DNA of 64,000 nucleotides from Zhihengliuella halotolerans (GTDB lineage: Bacteria > Actinomycetota > Actinomycetes > Actinomycetales > Micrococcaceae): positions 2,790,001 to 2,854,000 of the forward strand of contig NZ_SHLA01000001.1 in the NCBI RefSeq assembly GCF_004217565.1, in the 5' to 3' direction. A model generated the notes under the pieces. That model saw only the letters and a list, made by a program, of their open reading frames with translations, did not search any database and was not told where the DNA came from. The translations under genes were made by a program, and so were the position numbers. Shown one piece after another: positions 18,086-27,299 of this stretch (position 1 is the stretch's first letter; every line of letters begins with the position of its first letter).

Positions 18086-19282
18086 TCAGCCCGCCGCGCG
18101 CCGCCATGTTCCCCTGTCGAATTGATCGCCACTCGCGCCGTACTCGATGAACTCGACCTCGAACCGGCCCGTCTCGCGCAGCCGCGCATCGAGCCAGTAC
18201 GTCTGGTCCGGGTCCCAGCCCGCGAGCATCGTGTGCGCGCCGGCCCCGAGCGCCGGGTCCAGGCGGAGGGCTCGGGTCGCCGTGGCGAGGTAGCCACCCA
18301 CGGTGACGTGCACGGCGTCGTACTGCTCGGCGACCTGCTGCCAGTCCGGCATGAACCACGCGACGTCGAGTCCGGTGACCTGGAAGTATTCGTGGCGGCG
18401 GGCCGGTGTGACGTCGAGCGGGAATGCCCCGACCAGCCGCACCCACGCCTCCGGCGAATCCACCTCGTACACTCGCGGTTCCGCCCCGGGCGCGAGATCG
18501 AAAAGGGCGACCGTCCCCGCCTCGCGGCCGAACGAGTCCTCGATGCCGCTAAGCAGCAGAGGCGCCCCGAGTGCCCCACCGGGCGCGAGCACGTCTGCGC
18601 CGGGCAGCGGTGTGGTCGCAAGAAGTCCGACCAACACGGGCGGAACCCACCACTCCTCTCCGCACAGGGCCCGCACGTCCTGTGGCCAGTTGACGCGGGA
18701 GCGGCGCACGTTTTCGTCCACGCGTCGACGCCACCGCTCCAACTTGTCGCGCCCCTGACTGTCGACACGGGAGAGCTCAGGCGGCGTGCGACGCCCGGGA
18801 AGATCGTGGTCGATCCAGTCAATGTGCGCCGCGGGATGCACCAGCCGCCCCGGACCGGTCAGCAGCGGGCGGTCCAGCGTGGTCAGGACCGGGTGATCGA
18901 TCAGGATGCCGGCTGCCGGGCGTAGCGCCTCGATAACCTGCGGATCCGCGAGCGTCACGTCCTCGGCGTGCGGCGGCTGCCAGTACATCGCTGAGTCCAC
19001 GGACTCGACGATGCTCGCCATCAGGTCCCGCTCAGACAAGCCGCGCAGGACTGCGGGATCCGCGGTCGCCCAGCGCCCGGCGAACCGGTCAAGCGGTGCG
19101 TGCTGCCAGCCCATCGTCCCCGGCGCTGCCATTGGACCACCCGGCGCCTCAGGCTCGGCCGGAGTGCCGGCGCGAAGGATCGCCTCCGCCACGAACCGGC
19201 GTCCCCGCGGCCCCGCCAGCAGCTCCTCTGCCTTCATCTGCGCCTCCTGCTGCATTGCATTGTCGAAATGGGCGATGGACAT
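18086..19282 (-). CDS. Hypothetical protein
   Basis: 398 residues, soluble, rich in Trp and Pro, family not recognised. The N-terminus (AHFDNAMQQEAQMKAEELL) is a Met/Gln-rich helix followed by GPRGRRFVAEAIL; the middle carries SAMYWQPPHAED and WIDHDLPGRRTPPEL; the C-terminus ends WLDARLRETGRFEVEF. It leads a two-gene unit with the 133-residue gene downstream. Possible roles cannot be separated on sequence alone. Confidence 0.6.
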   Translation of the reverse strand: MSIAHFDNAMQQEAQMKAEELLAGPRGRRFVAEAILRAGTPAEPEAPGGPMAAPGTMGWQHAPLDRFAGRWATADPAVLRGLSERDLMASIVESVDSAMYWQPPHAEDVTLADPQVIEALRPAAGILIDHPVLTTLDRPLLTGPGRLVHPAAHIDWIDHDLPGRRTPPELSRVDSQGRDKLERWRRRVDENVRRSRVNWPQDVRALCGEEWWVPPVLVGLLATTPLPGADVLAPGGALGAPLLLSGIEDSFGREAGTVALFDLAPGAEPRVYEVDSPEAWVRLVGAFPLDVTPARRHEYFQVTGLDVAWFMPDWQQVAEQYDAVHVTVGGYLATATRALRLDPALGAGAHTMLAGWDPDQTYWLDARLRETGRFEVEFIEYGASGDQFDRGTWRRAAG

Positions 19283-19329
19283 CGGAATCCGTCGCTCATT
19301 TCGACGACAGTCTCCTCGCCGGCGGCTGT

Positions 19330-20193
19330 TCAGGCACCGGCCTGGATCGGGCGCGTTCCCGCCGGATCCTCACGGCCCCAATCGGCCCAGGACCCGTCGT
19401 ACACCGCGACCTGCGGCTCGCCCGCCTGCTCCGCCGCGAGCGCCAGCACGCACGCCGTCACTCCGGAGCCGCAGCTCGTGATCAGACGCCGCTCGCCGCG
19501 AACGACCCCTGGCGCGGCCTCCTCGAACGCCTGTCGAAGCTCCGGCACCGACGCCAGTCGCCCGTCGCGCACGAGCTCCGCGAACGGCAGGTTCGCGGAC
19601 CCGGCCATGTGCCCGGCGCGCAGGCCCTCCCGCGGCTCGGGCGCATCCCCGGCGAAGCGCTCGCGGCTGCGCGCGTCCAGCACGACGGCGTCCCCGCCGC
19701 CTGCCAGCACCTCGGCCACGGTCGCCGCGTCGACGAATGCGGCGGCGTCGATCGAGACGACGACGTCGCCGGCCGCGCCGTCGTACCGGGCCTCACCGGC
19801 GTCGACGGCCTGTCCGGCCGCCTCCCAGGCGGGCAGGCCGCCGTCGAGTACGGCGACCCGGCCGATCCCGGCCGCCTTGAGCATCCACCAGGCGCGCGGG
19901 GCCGAGTAGATGCCCGCGGCGTCGTACACGACGACCGTGCTGGACTCGTTCACGCCGATTGCACGCAGTCGCTCCTGCAGATATGCCGAAGTGGGCATCG
20001 TGTGGGGCAGGTCGGAGTCCGGGTCCGAGAACTCGCTGTCGATGTCGAACCGGCGGGCGCACGGAATGTGCCGGTTGGCGGCGAGGTGCGGCGCGATGGA
20101 CGCGTCGAGCACCACCACGTGGTTGACGTTGCACGCGAGCCATTCGACGCCGACGAGCGGGCCGGGCAGCAGAGTTACCGGTTCGATTCCCAT
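19330..20193 (-). CDS. Sulfurtransferase (3-mercaptopyruvate/thiosulfate type)
   Basis: 287 residues with two rhodanese domains. The first (about 15-130) is structural; the second carries the active loop Cys-Gly-Ser-Gly-Val-Thr-Ala (ITSCGSGVTAC) whose G-S-G-V pattern is that of mercaptopyruvate sulfurtransferases rather than thiosulfate rhodaneses (CRKGVT). It transfers sulfur from mercaptopyruvate to a thiol or cyanide acceptor in the cytoplasm. It is a single gene. Confidence 0.9.
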   Translation of the reverse strand: MGIEPVTLLPGPLVGVEWLACNVNHVVVLDASIAPHLAANRHIPCARRFDIDSEFSDPDSDLPHTMPTSAYLQERLRAIGVNESSTVVVYDAAGIYSAPRAWWMLKAAGIGRVAVLDGGLPAWEAAGQAVDAGEARYDGAAGDVVVSIDAAAFVDAATVAEVLAGGGDAVVLDARSRERFAGDAPEPREGLRAGHMAGSANLPFAELVRDGRLASVPELRQAFEEAAPGVVRGERRLITSCGSGVTACVLALAAEQAGEPQVAVYDGSWADWGREDPAGTRPIQAGA

Positions 20194-20253
20194 CCAACGA
20201 TGTTAGCGCGCCGCTGTTTCGCGGGTTTTAACGACACCTGCGGCTCGTGTGGC

Positions 20254-20637
20254 TCAGCCGAACGTCCAGGAGACGATGCTCATGCCAGCTGCGGAGAAGA
20301 ACCAGCCGAGGACGCCGATAGCGCCCATCGCTATGGCGGCGCCGGAGAGAGCTTTGCCAACCGGTCGCCGCGCACCGATGATGCCCAGGATCAGCGCCGC
20401 CAGACCGAGTACGACCACCAGAGCGGCTACGACGAACGAAAGCTGCGCCCGCTCCATGCCGTCGCCTCCGCTAATCAACAGGGCGAAGGACGCCATCTCG
20501 CCGATCCATCCCGCCAACACGCTGATCACGCCGATGACGAACGCGACGACGCCGACCCTGCGCGAAGTCGACTTCTCAGCCCCCGTGGCCCCGTCGGGTG
20601 CGAGAGAAGCCTGCGACTGTTCGTTCGAGTGGTCCAT
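20254..20637 (-). CDS. Small DUF4190-like membrane protein
   Basis: 127 residues: a polar N-terminus of 27 residues, then three to four hydrophobic helices (VGVVAFVIGVISVLAGWIG; LSFVVAALVVVLGLAALILG; ALSGAAIAMGAIGVLGWF). The GARRPVGKALSGAAIAMG stretch resembles DUF4190-type small membrane proteins. No function assigned. ATG 20637 chosen because the longer frame upstream is not protein-like. Confidence 0.6.
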   Translation of the reverse strand: MDHSNEQSQASLAPDGATGAEKSTSRRVGVVAFVIGVISVLAGWIGEMASFALLISGGDGMERAQLSFVVAALVVVLGLAALILGIIGARRPVGKALSGAAIAMGAIGVLGWFFSAAGMSIVSWTFG

Positions 20638-20767
20638 GCGTGCGAACCTAACACGGGTGGCGTTGCACGAGGCGGGGCAATTCGGATGGCTCCACTTTGA
20701 GAACGCCCGCCCGAGCCGCGTTCGACGTCGCGAATCGTCCGTGATGCACACCCGACCGCCCTCATGC

Positions 20768-20804
20768 CGGTCGATTCGGCAGGATCCTGCCGATACGTCG
20801 ACCG
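20768..20804. terminator. Nested inverted repeat just after idi; possible terminator
   Basis: A perfect 18-base palindrome (TCGGCAGGA/TCCTGCCGA, 20776-20793) is enclosed by outer arms CGGTCGA (20768-20774) and TCGACCG (20798-20804). It lies five bases past the idi stop codon in the sense of the minus-strand transcript. No T-run follows, so it may act as an RNA 3' end stabiliser or a rho-dependent boundary, or bind a protein. Confidence 0.5.
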
Positions 20805-20809
20805 TCGGA

Positions 20810-21325
20810 TCAGCCCCAGACGCCCTGCTCCACCTGGAGGACCAGCCACGGGCTGAACGCGAACGGGGCCGCCAGCACGGCGCGGCGGGCCTCGCCGGGC
20901 TCGACCCACGCCCACTCGGCCACCTCGTCCTGGTGCGGGACCGGATCCGCGGCGGCCGTGGCCCGAAAGACCGGGCAGACCTCGTTCTCGACGATCCCCC
21001 CGGAATCACGCGCCCAGTACCGGAAGTCGGGCAGCACGGGTTCGATTCCGGACACCTCGAGGCCGAGTTCATGCTGCGCGCGCCGCTCGAGCGCTGCCTC
21101 GGGCGCCTCGCCGGGCCCCGGGTGGCCGCAGAACGCGTTGGTCCAGACGCCCGGCCAAGCCACCTTGCTCAGCGCGCGGCGGGTCAGCAGCACCCGGCCG
21201 GCCGCATCGTAGACGTGGCAGGAGAACGCGAAGTGCAGGGGCGTGTCCTCGGTGTGGACGTCCGCTTTGGGGAACGTCCCCGTGGGCGCGCCGTCTTCGC
21301 CCAGCAAGACCACCAGTTCCGTCAC
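20810..21325 (-). CDS. idi: Isopentenyl-diphosphate delta-isomerase, type I
   Basis: 171 residues. Idi interconverts IPP and DMAPP and supplies the primer for carotenoid synthesis. The Nudix-like fold is visible with the catalytic cysteine in TNAFCGHPGPGE, the Nudix helix EAALERRAQHELGLE, and the second acidic site in VENEVCPVF; the tryptophan WAWVEPGE follows. GTG 21325 overlaps the SDR stop in a GTGA junction, so it is translated with the SDR upstream. Its place opposite crtE suggests it belongs to the carotenoid gene set. Confidence 0.92.
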   Translation of the reverse strand: MTELVVLLGEDGAPTGTFPKADVHTEDTPLHFAFSCHVYDAAGRVLLTRRALSKVAWPGVWTNAFCGHPGPGEAPEAALERRAQHELGLEVSGIEPVLPDFRYWARDSGGIVENEVCPVFRATAAADPVPHQDEVAEWAWVEPGEARRAVLAAPFAFSPWLVLQVEQGVWG

Positions 21326-22782
21326 GCGTCTCCTTCCCGCTCGGCACGCTCCGCCATGCGCCGACTCATCCCGGGGAAAATCGTCCCATGGAACGGCACC
21401 ATGGCCCACCAGTACAGTCGCCCGGACAGCCCGCGCGGAAAGAACACCGCCCGTTGGATGCAGCGGCTGCCCGTTCCGTCCGGTTCCACCGCGAACTCGA
21501 GCCACGCCTGCCCCGGGACACGCATGTCTGCGCGGAGCCGGAGCAGTCGACCTTCCTCGATCTCCTCGACGCGCCAAAAGTCGACGACGTCGCCCGCGCG
21601 CAACTTGCTCCGACTGCGGCGGCCGCGGGTCAGGCCAGCGCCGCCGACGATCTTGTCCAGCAGGCCGCGCAGGCGCCACGCGTGCGGGAGCGAGTACCAG
21701 CCGGCCTCGCCGCCGATCGCCACGACCACGCGCCACAAGGCCTCCGGCGACGCGGACGAACGCATTTCCTTCCGGTCCACAAACACCGTGCGGCCCGCCC
21801 AGTCCGGGTCCGAGGGCAGGGGTTCAGCCGGCTGATCGACGGCGTGGGCGGTCGCCCACGAGGTCTCCACGGAGTCGAGGTCGAGGCGATCGAGCGCCAG
21901 GTCCACGGAGCGGCGGTACCCGGTGAGGCCACCCTCGGGAGCCGTGACGAGGTCATCGATGTGCCGCTCCCCCATCACGCAGTCGTGCTGCAGCGATTCC
22001 ACCAGCGGAATCGCCAGCGTCCGCGGGATGGGAGTGACCAGATTGACCCACTGAGCCGCGAGCCACGGGGTCAGCACCGGCAACGCGATGATACGTGGGC
22101 GCCGCAGCCCCGCAGCGTCGGCATAGATCCGCATCATCTCGCGATAGGTCAGCACGTCCGGGCCGCCGATGTCATACGTCCCCGCTTGAGCCGGGTCCGC
22201 TTCGCCCACGGCCAGCAGGTAGTGCAGGGCGTCGCGGACCGCGATCGGTTGGATCCGATTGCGCACCCAGCGCGGGGCCGGCATAACGGGCAGGACGTCG
22301 GTGAGGTGCCGAATCATCTCGAAACTCGCCGAACCTGACCCGATCACCAGCCCGGCCTGCAGCTCGAACAGCGGCACCCCCGAACTGCGAAGAATTCGAC
22401 CGACCTCCTGCCGGGAAGCCAGGTGCCGGCTCAGCGGGCCCTCCGGGTGCAGGCCGGAGAGGTAGACGAGGCGGGACACTCCGGCGTCCCGCGCGGCGAC
22501 AGCGGTCGTTAGCGCGCACTCCCGCTCCGTCCGCTCGAAGTCGCCCGGGCCGCCCATGGAGTGCACGAGGTAGTAGAGCGTGTCCGCCCCGGCGCACAGC
22601 TCGGCGGCCGCGACGGGGTCCTCGAGTCCGCCCTCGACGATCCTGACCTGTTCCGCCCACGGGTAGCCGCGCAGTCGGCCGGCGTCGCGCGTTAGGACGG
22701 ACAGTTCGTGCCCGGCATCGAGCAACCGCGGGACCAGCCGGCCGCCGATGTACCCCGAGGCCCCGGCAACCGCGACCCTCAT
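21322..22782 (-). CDS. SDR-family oxidoreductase with DUF2867 (SRPBCC-like) C-terminal domain
   Basis: 486 residues. N-terminal atypical SDR (VAVAGASGYIGGRLVPRLL; YYLVHSMGG replaces the usual active-site tyrosine motif; VYLSGLHPEG) and a C-terminal DUF2867 domain from about residue 330 (RTVFVDRKEM... ending GTIFPGMSRRMAERAE). This gene type commonly sits with tspO/crtK, photolyase and carotenoid genes in light-response clusters. Start 22782 overlaps the TspO-like stop by ATGA. The open frame continues to 23631 but is only a shadow of the upstream gene. Confidence 0.85.
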   Translation of the reverse strand: MRVAVAGASGYIGGRLVPRLLDAGHELSVLTRDAGRLRGYPWAEQVRIVEGGLEDPVAAAELCAGADTLYYLVHSMGGPGDFERTERECALTTAVAARDAGVSRLVYLSGLHPEGPLSRHLASRQEVGRILRSSGVPLFELQAGLVIGSGSASFEMIRHLTDVLPVMPAPRWVRNRIQPIAVRDALHYLLAVGEADPAQAGTYDIGGPDVLTYREMMRIYADAAGLRRPRIIALPVLTPWLAAQWVNLVTPIPRTLAIPLVESLQHDCVMGERHIDDLVTAPEGGLTGYRRSVDLALDRLDLDSVETSWATAHAVDQPAEPLPSDPDWAGRTVFVDRKEMRSSASPEALWRVVVAIGGEAGWYSLPHAWRLRGLLDKIVGGAGLTRGRRSRSKLRAGDVVDFWRVEEIEEGRLLRLRADMRVPGQAWLEFAVEPDGTGSRCIQRAVFFPRGLSGRLYWWAMVPFHGTIFPGMSRRMAERAEREGDA

Positions 22783-23588
22783 GCCGCGACCCGCCGGTGG
22801 CGCATCCGCGCCACGGCGGTCCCGATCACGATGACCGCTGCCGCGACTCCCGCAGCCACCGCGACGGCTGTATTGGCGTCCGCACCGTCGAGCCGGCCGA
22901 CGGCGATCCAGCTCAGCCCCCAGGCCATCGCGGCCCCCGGAGCCAGGCGGCCGCCGCCGACGACGGCCAGGGCGACCCCGACGGCGGCGACGACGAGCAG
23001 GATCACGCTCGCGGCCACCGCAACCGGCCAGCCCCAGTCGCCGGCGCCGAGCGAACCGAGCCACGAGGCGGTGTTCGCGACCACGGCCACGGCCACCCAG
23101 CCCAGATACAGGCCGAACGTACCGTCCACGAGCACGGTCTCCCACGTGTCCCGCGGCCCGGATCCGCGCAGTTTGCGGAACAGCACGCAGAGGACCGCCA
23201 GCAGGGTGACGATCACGATCAGGCTCGCGCCGATCCACCCCGCCTGCGCCACCCAGAGCCAGAGCGCGTTGAGCACCATGGAAGCGATAGCCCACGGACG
23301 CACGGCGCGCTGGCGGGGCTCGCCGCGTCGGGACGACAAGAGCTGGAGGATCGCGTAGCCGAACAGGCCGACGTAGATGACGCTCCAGATGGAGAACGCA
23401 GTGGTGGCGGGTGCGAGCGGCGTCGCGTCGGCCGCGTACCACCCGCTCGCCGCGTCGGACACGGACGTTCCGCCCCCGGCCCCGGCGCCGAAGGCCGCCA
23501 CCACCGTGGTGACGATCGCTGCGAGCAGCGTGACGATCGCGGCCGCGAATTCGGGTGACCTGCTCTGGGACTGCTGATGAAGAGCCAT
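22779..23588 (-). CDS. TspO/MBR-like tryptophan-rich membrane protein
   Basis: 269 residues with about seven predicted helices, longer than classic five-helix TspO (about 160). The block PATTAFSIWSVIYVGLFGY and the later NALWLWVAQAGWIG and LYLGWVAVAVVANTASWLG are typical of the extended tryptophan-rich sensory proteins of actinobacteria. TspO (CrtK in Rhodobacter) binds tetrapyrroles and modulates carotenoid gene expression in phototrophs; a comparable role here is inference from its position opposite crtE. First gene of the tspO-like, SDR, idi operon. Confidence 0.78.
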   Translation of the reverse strand: MALHQQSQSRSPEFAAAIVTLLAAIVTTVVAAFGAGAGGGTSVSDAASGWYAADATPLAPATTAFSIWSVIYVGLFGYAILQLLSSRRGEPRQRAVRPWAIASMVLNALWLWVAQAGWIGASLIVIVTLLAVLCVLFRKLRGSGPRDTWETVLVDGTFGLYLGWVAVAVVANTASWLGSLGAGDWGWPVAVAASVILLVVAAVGVALAVVGGGRLAPGAAMAWGLSWIAVGRLDGADANTAVAVAAGVAAAVIVIGTAVARMRHRRVAA

Positions 23589-23636
23589 CGTGCATCCTCC
23601 GCCTGTTGATGATTCCGCGGCGTCTGGACAACGCCG

Positions 23637-23677
23637 TTCACATGGGCAAGTATGTCTCTAGCTTAGTTAGCAATCAA
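23637..23677. promoter_or_regulatory. Overlapping divergent promoters between the TspO-like gene and crtE
   Basis: In the 138-bp gap the plus strand shows TTCACA (23637-23642), 16 bases, TAGCTT (23659-23664); the minus strand shows TTGATT (complement of 23672-23677), 17 bases, CATACT (complement of 23649-23654). The two overlap, so a protein bound at the AT-rich core would affect both operons. The MarR regulator at the end of the crt operon is the obvious candidate; in Corynebacterium a MarR protein (CrtR) binds upstream of crtE. Promoter assignments are by eye. Confidence 0.4.
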
Positions 23678-23726
23678 CCTTGGGAAGCCAAATGCGAAGT
23701 TCGCCCCGCCTCACCGGAACCGGCCG

Positions 23727-24836
23727 ATGAGCCCCGCCACGAGGCGACGCCTCCGAGCCACTGCGGCCGGACCGTTCGATCTCTCCGCATCGGATCCCGA
23801 CTATCTCTCGCGAGTAGATCGCGAGATCACGGCCTATGTCGAGCGTGTCACCCACCGCTGCACGCCGACGCCGGAGTCGACGACGGAACTCGCCCGCCAC
23901 CTCGCGACCGCCTGCGACGGTGGAAAACGCCTCCGCCCGATCCTCGTCGAGGCGGCCTACCGCGGCTTCGGCGGCTCGGACGCGGACGCCCCGGTCCTGC
24001 TGGGCGCGGCCTTCGAGATGCTCCACAGCGCGCTGCTGATCCACGACGACGTCATCGACCAGGACGACCTCCGGCGCGGCCAGCCGAACATCCGGGCGAC
24101 CTACCGGGACCGGCTCGTGCGGCAGGGGACGGCCGAAGCGACGGCGGCCCACGCCGGAGACGCCGTCGCCATCGTCGCGGGCGACGTGCTGCTGACGGGA
24201 TCGGTCAGGCTCGCGGCACGAGCCGCGGCACGCTCCACACAACCCGACCTCGTCGACGACTGCTTCGAAGAAGCCGTCGTCGCCTCGGCCGCCGGCGAGC
24301 TCGAGGACGTCCTCCTCGCGTGCCGGCCAGCGGATTCCCCGCTCACCCCGCAGCAGGTGCTCGACATGGAATCGCTGAAGACGGCGGCGTACTCGTTCGA
24401 CGCTCCGCTGCGCGCAGGTGCGCTCCTCGCGGGCGCCTCCCCCGACGAGGCCGCGGGACTGGGCGCCATTGGCCGGCGCTTCGGCCTGGCCTACCAGATC
24501 GTCGACGACCTGCTCGGAACCTTCGGCGACACCGCTCGGACGGGTAAGCCCTCCGACTCCGATCTGCTCGAGGGGAAGGTCACCGTTGTCACCGCCTTCG
24601 GCATCGCCCGGGATCCCGGCCTGGCAGCGATCCTCGAGAAGGTCCGCGCGGGTTTGCTTCCCGCGGCCACGGCACGGGCCGCCCTCCGGCACACCGGCGC
24701 CGATCGGCACGCTTACGGTCTCGCAGCAGACCTGGTCGACGAGGGCGTCTCGCTCGCCGACTCCCAGCTGCCTGCCGGACCGATGGCGTCCACGCTGGTC
24801 GAGATCGGCCGCAGAGTGCTGGACCGGGAGGCCTGA
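23727..24836 (+). CDS. crtE: Geranylgeranyl diphosphate synthase
   Basis: 369-residue trans-prenyl synthase that condenses IPP onto allylic diphosphates to C20 GGPP, the precursor of phytoene. The first aspartate motif is HDDVIDQDD, with the GKRLRP site (GGKRLRPILV) before it; the second is YQIVDDLLGTFGD, the variant common in actinobacterial CrtE. Lys in the KTAAYSF loop is present. It opens the C50 carotenoid operon; crtB begins one base after its stop. ATG 23727 has no strong ribosome site. Confidence 0.93.
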   Translation: MSPATRRRLRATAAGPFDLSASDPDYLSRVDREITAYVERVTHRCTPTPESTTELARHLATACDGGKRLRPILVEAAYRGFGGSDADAPVLLGAAFEMLHSALLIHDDVIDQDDLRRGQPNIRATYRDRLVRQGTAEATAAHAGDAVAIVAGDVLLTGSVRLAARAAARSTQPDLVDDCFEEAVVASAAGELEDVLLACRPADSPLTPQQVLDMESLKTAAYSFDAPLRAGALLAGASPDEAAGLGAIGRRFGLAYQIVDDLLGTFGDTARTGKPSDSDLLEGKVTVVTAFGIARDPGLAAILEKVRAGLLPAATARAALRHTGADRHAYGLAADLVDEGVSLADSQLPAGPMASTLVEIGRRVLDREA

Positions 24837-24837
24837 C

Positions 24838-25713
24838 GTGAATCCGCTCGACACCTACTCCCGCGCGGCCCAGCGCAGCGCCGGCGAAATCATCGGCGTC
24901 TACTCCACCTCGTTCGGTTGGGCCTGCAGGACCCTGCCGGCCGATACCCGCCGGGCCATCGCCTCGATCTACGCGCTGGTCCGCGTCGCCGATGAGACCG
25001 TCGACGGCGCGGGCGCGGGAGCCGGGCTGGGCCCTGCAGGCGTGCGGGCCGAACTCGACCGCCTGGAACAGGAGACCGAAAACGCGCTGACCACCGGCTA
25101 CAGCACGAATCTCGTCGTCCACGCGTTCGCCCGGACAGCACGCCGCCATGCGATCGGGCCGGACCTCACGCGCCCGTTCTTCGCCTCCATGCGGGCAGAC
25201 ATCACGGGCCAGCCCGGTGCCGCCAGCGAACTCGACGAGTACATCCACGGTTCGGCCGAGGTGGTCGGGCTCATGTGCCTGCGCGTCTTCCTCAGCCTGC
25301 CCGGCACGGCCAGGCAGCGCACGGCCGAACTGGAAGCGGGCGCACGCCGGCTCGGCGCCGCCTTCCAGAAGGTCAACTTCCTCCGCGACCTTTCAGCCGA
25401 CCAGCAGGACCTCGGCCGCGTGTACCTCCCGGGCACCGCCGCCGGGGATTTCACGGACGAGGTCAAAGACGCCGCGCTCGAAGACATCCGCGCGGACCTC
25501 TCCGCAGCGTCGGAGACGCTCCCCCTGCTCGATCCGGGAGCCAGGCGCGCCGTCGGACTCGCCCACGCCCTGTTCTCCGCACTCGTGGACCGGCTCGAGG
25601 CAGCCCCGGCCGCGACGATCGCGCGTCAGCGCCTCCGTGTCGGCACGGCGCAGAAGCTCCTGATCGCGGTCCGTGTCTTCGCCGCAGCGGCGCGCGATCG
25701 GAGCCGCGCGTGA
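24838..25713 (+). CDS. crtB: Phytoene synthase
   Basis: 291 residues from GTG 24838. It joins two GGPP molecules head to head to form 15-cis-phytoene. Both squalene/phytoene synthase signatures are clear: the first aspartate-rich site VRVADETVDG and the second NFLRDLSADQQDLGRVYLP. The opening motif STSFGWACRTLP is also family-typical. Only one base separates it from crtE, and its stop overlaps the crtI start. Confidence 0.94.
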   Translation: MNPLDTYSRAAQRSAGEIIGVYSTSFGWACRTLPADTRRAIASIYALVRVADETVDGAGAGAGLGPAGVRAELDRLEQETENALTTGYSTNLVVHAFARTARRHAIGPDLTRPFFASMRADITGQPGAASELDEYIHGSAEVVGLMCLRVFLSLPGTARQRTAELEAGARRLGAAFQKVNFLRDLSADQQDLGRVYLPGTAAGDFTDEVKDAALEDIRADLSAASETLPLLDPGARRAVGLAHALFSALVDRLEAAPAATIARQRLRVGTAQKLLIAVRVFAAAARDRSRA

Positions 25714-27299
25714 GCGGCCGCGCCGTCGTCGTGGGCGGTGGATTCTCCGGCCTGGCGACGGCGGGGCTCCTCGCACGCGACGGTCACCGCGTGACACTGC
25801 TCGAACAGCACGACGACCTGGGCGGGCGCTCGGGCCGGTGGTCTGCGGAGGGATTCCGCTTCGACACCGGGCCCTCCTGGTATCTCATGCCCGAGGTCAT
25901 CGACCGCTGGTTCCGCCTCATGGGCACGAGCGCCGCGCGCGAGTTGGAGCTGACCCGCCTGGACCCTGCCTACCGCGTGTGGTTCGGCCCCGGAAGCGCC
26001 GCCGTCGACGTGCGCTCCGGCCGCGAACACGCGCTGCGGCTCTTCGAGGAACTGGAGCCGGGATCGACCGCGCGCGCCGCCCGGTACCTCGATTCCGCGG
26101 CCGAGACCTACGACCTCGCGACGCGGCGCTTCCTGTACGACGGATTCGCGTCCCCGCGTGGCCTACTGCGCCCCGAGGTACTGCAGAACCTCCCGAAACT
26201 GGCCCGGCTGCTGGGCACCTCGCTGCACGACGGCGCGGCGAGCGCGTTCCGGGACCCCCGAATCCACCAGCTCCTCGGGTATCCGGCGGTCTTCCTCGGC
26301 ACCACCCCCTACCGCGCGCCGGGTCTCTACCACCTCATGAGCCACCTGGACCTGGACGACGGCGTGCTCTACCCGCGCGGCGGATTCGCAGCCCTCGTGG
26401 ATGCCATGGAGCGCGTCGTACGTGCCGCCGGCGCGGAGATCCGCACCGGAGCGACGGTGACGGCGATCGAGACGCGGCGCATGCGCCAACGTGGTCCGAG
26501 CCGTGCACGCGTCGACGCGGTGGCCTACCGGGACCGCGCGGGCACCTCCCGGCGCGTCGGCGCCGAGATCGTCGTGGCCGCAGCCGATCTGCACCATGTC
26601 CAGCAGCAGTTGCTCGAACCCGGCCTCCGTGACTGGTCCGGAAAGCGGCTGGGACGCACCGACCCCGGACCCGGCGCCGTCCTGCTCTGCGCCGGGATCG
26701 AGGGGGAGCTGCCCGAACTGGCGCACCACAACCTGCTCTTCACTCCCGACTGGCGGGACAACTTCTCGCGCATCTCCGGCGGGCGCCCGCTCCAGGCGGA
26801 GACGTCGATCTACGCGAGCAAAACGAGCGCCACCGATCCCGGTGCAGCTCGGGACGGGCACGAGAACCTGTTCGTGCTGGTCCCGTCGCCAGCCCGTTCA
26901 GAGCACGGGCCCGGGGCCGGCGACCGGGGTGGCGATCCCGCGATCGAAGCGGTCGCGGATCGCGCCCTGGCCCAGCTCAGCCGCTGGAGCGGGGTGCCCG
27001 ACCTCGCCGACCGCGTCGTCGTCCGCAGAACGTGGGGGCCGGGAGATTTCGCCCGCGACCTCAACGCGTTCCGCGGCAGCGCCCTGGGCCCGGCCCACAC
27101 GCTCGCCCAGAGCGCGTTCTTCCGCCCCGGCAACCGGAGCAGCCGCGTGCTCGGCTTGTTCTTCGCCGGCGCCTCCGTCCGGCCGGGGATCGGCGTGCCG
27201 ATGTGCATGATCAGCGCCGAGATCGTCCTCAAGGCCGTGCGCGGCGACGTCTCAGGAGACCCTGTCCCCCTCGACGAGAAGCGGGAGGCGCACGCGTGA
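25710..27299 (+). CDS. crtI: Phytoene desaturase
   Basis: 529-residue FAD-dependent enzyme converting phytoene to lycopene by four desaturations. The dinucleotide motif is VVGGGFSGLATAGLLARDG at the N-terminus, followed by DDLGGRSG and the substrate-side DTGPSWYLMP. The C-terminal FAD block reads LGLFFAGASVRPGIGVPMCMISAE, split here by naming: FFAGASVRPG then GVPMCMI. GTG 25710 overlaps the crtB stop by four bases. Length is normal. Confidence 0.94.
   Translation: MSGRAVVVGGGFSGLATAGLLARDGHRVTLLEQHDDLGGRSGRWSAEGFRFDTGPSWYLMPEVIDRWFRLMGTSAARELELTRLDPAYRVWFGPGSAAVDVRSGREHALRLFEELEPGSTARAARYLDSAAETYDLATRRFLYDGFASPRGLLRPEVLQNLPKLARLLGTSLHDGAASAFRDPRIHQLLGYPAVFLGTTPYRAPGLYHLMSHLDLDDGVLYPRGGFAALVDAMERVVRAAGAEIRTGATVTAIETRRMRQRGPSRARVDAVAYRDRAGTSRRVGAEIVVAAADLHHVQQQLLEPGLRDWSGKRLGRTDPGPGAVLLCAGIEGELPELAHHNLLFTPDWRDNFSRISGGRPLQAETSIYASKTSATDPGAARDGHENLFVLVPSPARSEHGPGAGDRGGDPAIEAVADRALAQLSRWSGVPDLADRVVVRRTWGPGDFARDLNAFRGSALGPAHTLAQSAFFRPGNRSSRVLGLFFAGASVRPGIGVPMCMISAEIVLKAVRGDVSGDPVPLDEKREAHA

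Noticed and set aside
22783-23631. N-terminal extension of the DUF2867 SDR
   Set aside because: The translation is Arg-rich shadow of the TspO-like gene.
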